A stretch of 9,077 nucleotides of DNA, from the NCBI GenBank assembly GCA_034429745.1, contig DAOUFY010000130.1, positions 1 through 9,077 of the forward strand. The letters are read 5' to 3'. This document shows positions 1 to 5,694 of this stretch, piece by piece. Under the pieces are notes generated by a model that was not told the origin of the DNA, did no database searches, and saw only the letters and a list, made by a program, of their open reading frames with translations. A program made the translations under genes and the position numbers. The stretch comes from JBAXBF01 sp034429745 (lineage in GTDB: Bacteria; Chloroflexota; Anaerolineae; Anaerolineales; DRKV01). Each line of letters starts with the position of its first letter. Within the stretch, counting starts at the first letter, position 1.

Positions 1-52
1 CTAAAAATTCAGATGAATCTTCACCGGCTTTTATACCGCTTTTTATAATCAT
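1..52 (-). CDS. Small protein with KAG-type N-terminal motif (5' part only)
   Basis: The first 17 codons of a minus-strand gene that continues beyond the left edge. An AAAGGAG ribosome binding site (61-67) lies 8 nt before the ATG at 52-50, a very good start signal. The visible peptide begins MIIKSGIKAGEDSSEF. Residues 3-10 (IKSGIKAG) match the motif at residues 3-10 of the LysM gene just upstream (LKTHVKAS) and residues 10-17 of the plus-strand small peptide at 486-677 (IKMDVKAG). The gene follows the LysM gene by 36 nt, so the two are probably co-transcribed. What follows the motif differs in each protein, which suggests a shared leader on different cargo. Its function and total length cannot be seen. 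I infer it is another substrate of the C39-ABC exporter encoded nearby. Confidence 0.6.
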   Translation of the reverse strand, partial: MIIKSGIKAGEDSSEFL

Positions 53-60
53 ATATAACT

Positions 61-67
61 CTCCTTT
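61..67 (-). promoter_or_regulatory. Ribosome binding site of the left-edge small gene
   Basis: On the minus strand this reads AAAGGAG, 8 nt before the ATG at 52. It is the main support for calling a gene from only 17 visible codons. Confidence 0.7.
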
Positions 68-88
68 ATAATCTATGAAAAATGGTCT

Positions 89-283
89 TTACCATAACTC
101 AATGTTCATTCCGGGGCGAATGAGATTTGGGTTTGGACCTATAATGCTTCTGTTGTTTTTGTAATTGTAAATAGCTGTCCAATAATTACCATCCCCATAA
201 AACCTCTGGGCTATCTTGTATAAGCTATCTCCAGCCTGTACCGTGTACCACCATGAAGCTTTGACATGAGTTTTAAGTTTCAT
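89..283 (-). CDS. Small single-LysM-domain protein with KAG-type N-terminal motif
   Basis: A 64-residue protein made almost entirely of one LysM domain, the fold that binds N-acetylglucosamine in peptidoglycan or chitin. Residues 12-64 follow the family pattern: YTVQAGDSLYKIAQRFYGD, then a W at 35, the PNPNLIRPG turn at 50-58 and a final strand. The start at 283 is preferred over the upstream in-frame ATG at 337 because AGGAGG (288-293) stands 4 nt before it. No hydrophobic signal peptide or membrane segment is present. The N-terminus is instead MKLKTHVKAS, matching the motif of the two other small genes nearby. A LysM domain normally works outside the cytoplasm, so this short segment is a candidate export leader, with cleavage after A9-S10 just before the Trp-Trp-Tyr that opens the LysM fold. 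LysM identity is very likely; the export idea is inference. Confidence 0.88.
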   Translation of the reverse strand: MKLKTHVKASWWYTVQAGDSLYKIAQRFYGDGNYWTAIYNYKNNRSIIGPNPNLIRPGMNIELW

Positions 284-287
284 TTTT

Positions 288-293
288 CCTCCT
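288..293 (-). promoter_or_regulatory. Ribosome binding site that sets the LysM gene start
   Basis: AGGAGG on the minus strand, 4 nt before the ATG at 283. It lies inside the longer reading frame that begins at 337, so it argues for the shorter 64-residue product. Confidence 0.7.
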
Positions 294-346
294 GTGAAAT
301 ATGTTTGACCCTTATTTGTAAAAGCAACTAACATCAATCTATAATG

Positions 347-372
347 ATTATACTCTGGCTATGAGAGTTCAA
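347..372 (-). promoter_or_regulatory. Candidate promoter of the LysM gene pair
   Basis: On the minus strand a perfect TATAAT (352-347) is preceded by TTGAAC (372-367) with a spacer of only 14 bp, shorter than the usual 17. The transcript would start near 340, with a leader of about 57 nt. The poor spacing suggests a weak or activator-dependent promoter; the inverted repeat at 372-393 abuts its -35 element. Confidence 0.4.
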
Positions 373-393
373 ATACCGTAATAATACGGTATT
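372..393. promoter_or_regulatory. Perfect inverted repeat, candidate operator between divergent small genes
   Basis: AATACCGT and ACGGTATT form 8-bp perfect arms around a 6-bp AATAAT spacer, a typical layout for a dimeric DNA-binding protein. It lies between the divergent LysM and plus-strand peptide genes and touches the -35 element of the minus-strand promoter. A related half-site, TAGGTATT (416-423), lies 30 bp from the right arm, about three helical turns, just upstream of the plus-strand promoter. No run of T follows either arm, so a terminator is unlikely. No regulator gene is in the window. Confidence 0.45.
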
Positions 394-427
394 CGTTAAA
401 AATAAATACGATAAGTAGGTATTTTCA

Positions 428-456
428 TTGAATTAACCTAAAAGCTTTGCTACAAT
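428..456 (+). promoter_or_regulatory. Extended -10 sigma-70-type promoter of the small peptide gene
   Basis: TTGAAT (428-433), a 17-bp spacer, then TGC followed by TACAAT (451-456), giving an extended -10 element. Transcription would start near 463. The same -10 hexamer and spacing occur in the SPFH gene promoter at 7850-7878. This is one of the two best promoters in the window. Confidence 0.65.
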
Positions 457-473
457 TAGCATAACTTATGGTT

Positions 474-478
474 AGGAG
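474..478 (+). promoter_or_regulatory. Ribosome binding site of the small peptide gene
   Basis: AGGAG, 7 nt before the ATG at 486. It lies downstream of the alternative in-frame ATG at 468, which has no such signal, so translation should begin at 486. Confidence 0.65.
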
Positions 479-485
479 ATTCTTT

Positions 486-677
486 ATGATCAGTCAAAAT
501 GAAAAACAAAATATAAAAATGGATGTTAAAGCCGGAGTTCGGGCTGGGTTTTGGGTAGCATTTGGCGCTGGTTTAGGTGGATTGCAAATAATCCCTCAAG
601 GAGAAGCACCGAAAACCACTAGTCCAGTTCTACCAACTTCAAGTTCTATATCTGTACCAGTAGAGCCAGGGAAGTGA
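486..677 (+). CDS. Small Gly/Pro/Ser/Thr-rich peptide with KAG-type motif, putative exported peptide
   Basis: A 63-residue product starting at the ATG behind AGGAG. It has three parts: a polar N-terminus with the motif IKMDVKAG at residues 10-17; a glycine-rich hydrophobic stretch (VRAGFWVAFGAGLGGLQII, about 18-36); and a Pro/Ser/Thr-rich tail ending VPVEPGK. There is no cysteine, which argues against lanthionine or disulfide bacteriocins. Possible C39 cleavage points are A16-G17 within the shared motif, or the later Gly-Gly in GLGG. The gene has its own good promoter and a strong terminator, so it makes a short message of about 270 nt, as is common for abundantly made peptide precursors. I do not recognise the family. 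It could instead be a single-pass membrane peptide with an external tail. Confidence 0.7.
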   Translation: MISQNEKQNIKMDVKAGVRAGFWVAFGAGLGGLQIIPQGEAPKTTSPVLPTSSSISVPVEPGK

Positions 678-694
678 AAGCTGTAGTTTGATCT

Positions 695-733
695 AATACC
701 CCTTTCTGTATTTTTTGAAAGGGGTATTTTTTT
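695..733 (+). terminator. Rho-independent terminator after the small peptide gene
   Basis: Perfect 12-bp stem AATACCCCTTTC (695-706) and GAAAGGGGTATT (717-728) around a 10-nt loop, with a run of seven T at 727-733. It ends the peptide transcript and separates it from the downstream operon. The other strand has no T run, so it works in one direction only. Confidence 0.9.
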
Positions 734-762
734 AATGCCTATTCTTTGAAATGGGTTATAAT
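732..762 (+). promoter_or_regulatory. Candidate promoter of the exonuclease-exporter operon
   Basis: A perfect TATAAT at 757-762; the best -35 match is a poor TTAATG (732-737) at 19 bp. A start near 769 would give a leader of about 28 nt before the ATG at 797 and would exclude the upstream TTG at 746 as a start codon. A weak promoter overall. Confidence 0.35.
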
Positions 763-796
763 CACTCTGTCAAAATTCAACGCTTTAGGAATGTTT

Positions 797-1474
797 ATGC
801 TAAAAAAAAGTGAAGGTGATTTTCCCATTTTAGAAGATTTAACTGATGAATTTTATCATTCCCTTTTTCTTGATGGTATAGTAGCTATTGATTGCGAGAT
901 GACGGGTTTAAACCCTCATCGAGATATGTTATGTCTAGTGCAATTATGCGATCAAGATAAGAATGTGATGATACTAAGAAGCAAGGATTGGCATAAAGCG
1001 AAATTATTAAAACAATTGCTGATTAATGAAGAGATAACAAAAGTGTTTCATTTCGCTATCATGGATAGCGGTTTTTTGATGGCAAATTTATCCATTGAGG
1101 TTAAAAACGTCTTTTGTACAAAAATTGCCAGTAAACTTGTTCGCACATATACTGATGAACATGGATTAGCTGCTTTGGTTAAGGAATTATTGCAAGTTGA
1201 GCTAGATAAATCGGAGCAATCTACTTTTTGGTTAGCCGAAGAGCTTTCTCCAAAGCAATTGAAATATGCTGCTAATGATGTTTTGCATTTAATTGAAATA
1301 AAGAGAATCTTAGAAAAAATGCTGGAACAAAAGGGAATGCTGCCGACAGGAATCTCCTATTTGGAATTGAATCAGCGCTGCCAGAACTTTATTCCTACTT
1401 TAACCCATCTTTGGATCAATGGATGGGATTTTGGTCGTCAAGAGAAAACAGGCGTTAGTATTTTTGGAAGGTGA
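797..1474 (+). CDS. Single-domain RNase D-like 3'-5' exonuclease (DEDDy)
   Basis: A 225-residue nuclease of the DEDD superfamily that would degrade RNA (or DNA) from the 3' end using two metal ions, in the cytoplasm. All motifs are intact: Exo I AIDCEMTGL with D32 and E34, Exo II FHFAIMD with D90, and Exo III YAANDV with Y157 and D161, making it the DEDDy type. The stretch DKSEQSTFW (137-145) is typical of RNase D. It is much shorter than E. coli RNase D (about 375 residues) and lacks the HRDC domains. The start at 797 is chosen because AGGA (787-790) lies 6 nt before it; ATG 791 and TTG 746 are alternatives. It is the first gene of the operon, ending 2 nt before the membrane-fusion gene. Why a nuclease sits with exporter genes is unclear; it may simply share the transcript. 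Confidence 0.88.
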   Translation: MLKKSEGDFPILEDLTDEFYHSLFLDGIVAIDCEMTGLNPHRDMLCLVQLCDQDKNVMILRSKDWHKAKLLKQLLINEEITKVFHFAIMDSGFLMANLSIEVKNVFCTKIASKLVRTYTDEHGLAALVKELLQVELDKSEQSTFWLAEELSPKQLKYAANDVLHLIEIKRILEKMLEQKGMLPTGISYLELNQRCQNFIPTLTHLWINGWDFGRQEKTGVSIFGR

Positions 1475-1476
1475 AA

Positions 1477-2022
1477 ATGTCTATACCATTTTCCCGCTCT
1501 TTAAGGTCCATACAGATGGACAGTGTGTCTTGGACGATTACAGGGTTAACCTTGTCTATGCTGTTATTGGGTGCATGGTTGTTATGGTTTTTTGCATCTC
1601 CTGTGTCTATTTATGAGATAAGCAAGGATACCACAGTTGATGAACAAGGAAAGATATTAGCAAAGTTTCCTACAAAAGCTCTGGAACGAATCGAAAGCGG
1701 TCAGAATGCAAGCATTCGAGTGGAGTTTAAACCGTCTTCAGCTTCTGGCAATGGTGGGAAATCTATACCAAAAATAATTACCTTCGCAGGCATTGTTATG
1801 AAGATACCCATGAAGGAAGTTGATGAAAATGGTAAAGTGGAATTGTCTGCGCTTGATGATGAGTTTTACTATTTACTCCAAAACAATGAGTTACAAGGGG
1901 TGAAAGTAGAAGTGGAGGTTGAAGTAGAGAGAATAACCCCTTTCCTTCTGTTGCAAAGAGCTGCCAGAGAACTTACAACTAGTTCACAAAGCAATGCATT
2001 GCCCCTTGATTCAACTCAATGA
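1477..2022 (+). CDS. Short HlyD-like membrane-fusion (adaptor) protein without hairpin domain
   Basis: A 181-residue protein with a short basic N-terminus (FSRSLRS), one membrane segment at about 19-41 (WTITGL...LLWFFASP) and an external part. The sequence around residues 55-83 (GKILAKFPTKALERIESGQNASIRVEF) resembles the barrel domain of HlyD-type adaptors, which usually reads like 'V.A.FP..AL.RI.PGQ.A...'. Typical adaptors exceed 300 residues and place a lipoyl domain and long coiled-coil hairpin between the anchor and this region; here the anchor is followed almost directly by the barrel. A VEVEVEVE strand lies near 147-154. The ATG at 1477 has GGAAGG 5 nt before it; a GTG at 1471 overlapping the preceding stop is the alternative. 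Placed between the nuclease and the C39-ABC exporter, it probably serves the exporter. The assignment rests on weak similarity. Confidence 0.72.
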   Translation: MSIPFSRSLRSIQMDSVSWTITGLTLSMLLLGAWLLWFFASPVSIYEISKDTTVDEQGKILAKFPTKALERIESGQNASIRVEFKPSSASGNGGKSIPKIITFAGIVMKIPMKEVDENGKVELSALDDEFYYLLQNNELQGVKVEVEVEVERITPFLLLQRAARELTTSSQSNALPLDSTQ

Positions 2023-2045
2023 GGTTAATGTAAGATAATTGTTTA

Positions 2046-4877
2046 ATGAATAAACCCAGTTTACAAAAACGGTTTTTTATTCCTGAAGTCATTCAAACTT
2101 CAGCAATGGATTGCGGTCCAGCCTCCTTAAAAGCCTTATTGGAGGGATATGGTATTTCTGTAAGTTACGGGAGATTGCGGGAGGCATGCCAAACCAGTGT
2201 GGATGGGACTTCGATTGATACGATGGAAGATGTAGCCAATCAACTGGGATTGGAAGCTGAACAAATCATGGTGCCGGCCGATCATTTGTTGTTATCATCT
2301 GCCCAAACCATACCTGCAATTGTTGTTGTAAAACTCCCTAACGGGATGACACACTTTGTAGTAGTTTGGAGCCGGCATGGCAGAACCTTGCAGATTATGG
2401 ACCCCGGAGCAGGAAGGAGATGGGTTTCTGAAGAACGTTTTTTGTCTGATGTGTATATTCACACTCATCCTGTAGAAGCTCAACAATGGAGAAATTGGGC
2501 TGGTTCTGATGGCTTCATTTTGCCTTTAATTCAGCGGTTTAAGCAATTGCATATTGAGGAACAAGAAGCGGAAAAATTAATCCTCCAAGCAGATTTGGAT
2601 AAGAATTGGCATTCTTTTGCTGCATTGGATGCTTCTTTAAGATTGGTTGATTCGTTAGCTCGTGCAAATGGCATTAGGAGAGGTGATGAGTCTTTAAGTG
2701 TGATTCAGCGGTTTTTTCAACGCGGATTAGAACAAGCTCATTACATTGATGAAGCATCACAACAAATAGATATGAAAATTTTGGGGGATACTGTTTTTCA
2801 ACCAACAAAGATGCAAATACCAACTGTATATTGGTCTGTAATTCCTTTCCAAAAGCCATCTGATGATAGGGACGGTCAATTCCTAGAGAAGTACTTGCTG
2901 ATGCGTGGCGCGGTATTAGTACGCGTGTTGGGCTTGAAAGAAGCTGAATCTAAGGAGGGTTTAGTTACAGAAACTGGGGAAGAGGTCATCGAGAAGCATA
3001 AACTCCCACCAGAATTGGAAGCTGCGTTAAAAGAACCTCCTGTCAGACCTTTAAGAGAAATTGTGTCTCTTATGAAAGAGGATGGTTTGTTTGTTCCTAC
3101 AACTCTAATGCTGGCGATCGCATTTGCGGCATTTGGGACAATCATTGAAGCATTGCTATTCCAAGGAATTTTACAGATTGGTGGTTTATTCTCAATGATT
3201 GGTCAGCGCACAGTAGCTATAGCTTTATTCTTTGCCTTATTTATCATCATGACATTAATGGAATTTCCGATATCAGCCACAACAATGCAGCTAGGCCGAA
3301 AGATTGAAGCAAGGATGAGAGTGGCTTTTCTGGAAAAAATTCCCAAATTGAGCGATCGTTATTTTCACAGCCGTCTGATTTCAGATATGACTCAACGAGC
3401 TCATGAACTACGCTTGTTAAGTTCGATGCCTAACTTGGGAGTAAGTTTTCTGCGGACAACTTTTCAACTGATTTTCACAACAATTGGCATTATTTGGCTT
3501 GACCCGATCAGTGCTCCTTTGGCTATTGGAGCAACAATATTTTTTATGGGTTTATCATTGGTAACTAAACAATTTATGGAAGAAAAAGACTTGCGCGTAC
3601 GAACGCATTTGGGGGCATTAGATCACTTTTATTTAGACTCCTTAATAGGCTTGATACCCACACGAACACATGGCGCAGAAAAATCGTTGCGCCGGGAACA
3701 TGAATTTTTGTTAACTGAATGGGCACGTGCGAGTTTAGATTCGTTACGATTGGGAAAAACATTGCAAGGGATAAGCGCGTTCAGTTACTCTCTTTTTGCT
3801 ATATGGATTGTATTTAATTTTGTATCCAAAGGTGGACAAAGCAGTGGGATTCTATTGCTTTTTTATTGGACACTCAGCTTGCCATCAATGGGACAGACTC
3901 TTGTTATGATGACACAACAATACCCTGCCATTAGGAGTACGATGCTTAGAATTCTAGAACCAATCCAAACCCCGGAAAATATTGGGGAACAGGATATTGA
4001 CGAAGATGATGAAGCAATGACAAGGTGGTTGGACAAGAATGATGAAATAGGTAGAAAAGCAGTATTAATACAAATGATGGATGTACATGTAGTTGCTGGC
4101 GGCCATACCATATTATCAGATATTAATTTAACTATTATGCCTGGCGAGCATATTGGCATTGTAGGCCTTTCAGGTTCTGGAAAATCGAGTTTAATTGGTT
4201 TGCTGTTAGGTTGGCACAGACCAGCAAGCGGAAAAGTGCTTGTCAATGGCGAGGAATTAACAGAAAAACGATTGAGGGTTTTACGTCAAGCTACTGCATG
4301 GGTGGATCCGGCTGTGCAATTATGGAACCGTTCGTTATTATACAATTTACAATTTGGAACAAGGCAAGAAGAAGGGATTAATGTACGCGAGGTAATTGAA
4401 GAGGCAGACTTATTTGATATTCTCTCACGTTTGCCTGATGGTCTTCAGACAACATTAGGTGAAGGTGGTGGATTGGTTTCAGGAGGTGAAGGTCAAAGGG
4501 TTCGATTAGGCAGAGCAATGTTAAGAAGAGACACAAGATTAGCTCTCTTGGATGAGCCTTTTAGAGGATTAGATCGTCAAAAGCGGAGAGAATTGCTTGT
4601 GAAAGCACGTCATCATTGGAAAGAAGCAACGCTGCTTTTTGTTACACATGATGTTAGTGAAACTCTTTCATTTCATAGAGTGTTGGTGATTGATGATGGG
4701 AAAATCATAGAGGATGGGAATCCAATTGATTTAATAAAGAAAGAAGGGACAAAATACGGTGCACTAATAAAGGCTGAAGAAGAAGTTCGTGAAGGGTTAT
4801 GGAGAGGAGAACATTGGCGCCGTTTTTGGTTGGAAAATGGAGTGCTGAATGAAACTTCAATGACTCCGTTGGAATGA
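2046..4877 (+). CDS. C39 peptidase-containing ABC exporter (peptide processing and export)
   Basis: A 943-residue fused transporter that would cut the leader from a peptide in the cytoplasm and export the rest using ATP. The C39 peptidase domain (about 10-140) is intact: Q17, C23 in AMDCGPAS, H103 in MTHFVVVW and D119 in IMDPG. Next comes a region of about 200 residues (145-345) without membrane segments, which ordinary C39 exporters (about 700-730 residues) lack. Six membrane segments follow (about 350-620). The ATPase domain has Walker A GLSGSGKS with K713, signature LVSGGE (810-815), Walker B LALLDEP with D836 and E837, and H868. At the Q-loop the usual Gln is replaced: AWVDPAVQLW, with P755 where VPQ would place Gln. 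No clear ribosome binding site precedes the ATG, so coupling to the gene 23 nt upstream is possible. Nearby motif-bearing small proteins are its likely substrates. Confidence 0.95.
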   Translation: MNKPSLQKRFFIPEVIQTSAMDCGPASLKALLEGYGISVSYGRLREACQTSVDGTSIDTMEDVANQLGLEAEQIMVPADHLLLSSAQTIPAIVVVKLPNGMTHFVVVWSRHGRTLQIMDPGAGRRWVSEERFLSDVYIHTHPVEAQQWRNWAGSDGFILPLIQRFKQLHIEEQEAEKLILQADLDKNWHSFAALDASLRLVDSLARANGIRRGDESLSVIQRFFQRGLEQAHYIDEASQQIDMKILGDTVFQPTKMQIPTVYWSVIPFQKPSDDRDGQFLEKYLLMRGAVLVRVLGLKEAESKEGLVTETGEEVIEKHKLPPELEAALKEPPVRPLREIVSLMKEDGLFVPTTLMLAIAFAAFGTIIEALLFQGILQIGGLFSMIGQRTVAIALFFALFIIMTLMEFPISATTMQLGRKIEARMRVAFLEKIPKLSDRYFHSRLISDMTQRAHELRLLSSMPNLGVSFLRTTFQLIFTTIGIIWLDPISAPLAIGATIFFMGLSLVTKQFMEEKDLRVRTHLGALDHFYLDSLIGLIPTRTHGAEKSLRREHEFLLTEWARASLDSLRLGKTLQGISAFSYSLFAIWIVFNFVSKGGQSSGILLLFYWTLSLPSMGQTLVMMTQQYPAIRSTMLRILEPIQTPENIGEQDIDEDDEAMTRWLDKNDEIGRKAVLIQMMDVHVVAGGHTILSDINLTIMPGEHIGIVGLSGSGKSSLIGLLLGWHRPASGKVLVNGEELTEKRLRVLRQATAWVDPAVQLWNRSLLYNLQFGTRQEEGINVREVIEEADLFDILSRLPDGLQTTLGEGGGLVSGGEGQRVRLGRAMLRRDTRLALLDEPFRGLDRQKRRELLVKARHHWKEATLLFVTHDVSETLSFHRVLVIDDGKIIEDGNPIDLIKKEGTKYGALIKAEEEVREGLWRGEHWRRFWLENGVLNETSMTPLE

Positions 4878-4924
4878 ATGATGGAGCTAATAGAGCCATA
4901 GTGAGAATTTATTTTTTATAAAAT

Positions 4925-4933
4925 AAGGAGGGG
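4925..4933 (+). promoter_or_regulatory. Strong ribosome binding site of the ParA gene
   Basis: AAGGAGGGG, 5 nt before the ATG at 4939. It is the strongest ribosome binding site within the operon, in contrast to the weak ones before both ABC genes, so the ATPase may be made in excess. The 61-bp gap holding it shows no convincing promoter. Confidence 0.7.
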
Positions 4934-4938
4934 AATTT

Positions 4939-5694
4939 ATGGCAGTCTTTATTACAATAGCCAATCAAAAAGGAGGAGTTGGGAAAACAACAACTGCTGT
5001 ACAGATGGCTCATGGATTGGCTTTGAATGGGTATAAAGTTTTACTTGTGGATCTCGATCCTCAAGGACAATGTGCAGCGTTATTAGGATTCGAGCAGGAG
5101 TCGGGAGCATTTCAACTTCTGGTTGCTGAAACACCACTGAAACAAGTTGTACGCTATGCAGAAAGAAAGGGTTTATATTTGGTCCTTGGGGATAAGAAAA
5201 CTGCTACTGCTCAGGCCGTGTTAGGAATACAACGCTCCCCTATTCATTATGTCAAAAAAACACTCGCTGATGGAAATATGAGTGATATGGATTATTGTAT
5301 TATAGATACTGCTCCATCGGCTGGAGATTTACAATCGCAAGCCTTATGGGCAGCAGATAAGGTGATTATTCCCTGTGCAACAGATTTTCTTGCTACTGAC
5401 GGCGTTTTTAGTATTATGGATACATTAGAAAACTTGAAAACAGCTCAGGGGTGGCAAGGACAAGTACTAGGAATTATACCAACCTTTTTTGATGATGTAA
5501 CTCGGGAAAGTAAAGCTACAACAAAAGATCTTAATAAGCATTTTAGCCATTTGCTTTTGCCCCCTATCCACCGAGCAACTGTACTAAGAGAGTGTGCAGC
5601 GGAAGGAAAGACTATCTTTGAACTAGCACCTGCAAGCCGTGCGGCTCAGGAATATAAAATCTTGGTTGATTATATTATTCGTTCTTGTCAATGA
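4939..5694 (+). CDS. ParA/MinD-family ATPase
   Basis: A 251-residue P-loop ATPase of the ParA family, which uses ATP-driven dimerisation on DNA or membrane to position cargo such as plasmids, chromosomes or protein complexes. The deviant Walker A is KGGVGKTT with signature K11 and catalytic K16. DLDPQGQ (38-44) and the Walker B-like CIIDTAPSAG (D123) are typical of Soj/ParA-like proteins. There is no N-terminal helix-turn-helix, so this is the short type. No ParB gene or parS-like array is seen. Instead it lies between two ABC exporter genes and overlaps the second by 4 nt (ATGA), implying coupled synthesis. I infer a role in placing the export machinery or its cargo rather than DNA segregation. 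A C-terminal amphipathic membrane helix, as in MinD, is not evident. Family is certain; role is speculative. Confidence 0.93.
   Translation: MAVFITIANQKGGVGKTTTAVQMAHGLALNGYKVLLVDLDPQGQCAALLGFEQESGAFQLLVAETPLKQVVRYAERKGLYLVLGDKKTATAQAVLGIQRSPIHYVKKTLADGNMSDMDYCIIDTAPSAGDLQSQALWAADKVIIPCATDFLATDGVFSIMDTLENLKTAQGWQGQVLGIIPTFFDDVTRESKATTKDLNKHFSHLLLPPIHRATVLRECAAEGKTIFELAPASRAAQEYKILVDYIIRSCQ

Noticed and set aside
284..337. Upstream 18-residue extension of the LysM protein
   Set aside because: AGGAGG for the inner ATG lies within it, and the inner start lines the motif up at residues 3-10 exactly as in the adjacent gene.
746..796. Longer N-terminus for the RNase D-like protein from a TTG
   Set aside because: The TATAAT at 757-762 lies inside this extension, the extra residues do not resemble the family, and AGGA fits the ATG at 797 better.
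1419..1616. 65-residue plus-strand frame overlapping the nuclease and adaptor genes
   Set aside because: It overlaps the ends of two well-supported genes in another frame, has no ribosome binding site of note and its hydrophobic end mirrors the adaptor's membrane segment coding sequence.
3863..4246. 127-residue minus-strand frame inside the C39 exporter
   Set aside because: Lies opposite the membrane and Walker A coding region, has no domain and no start signal.
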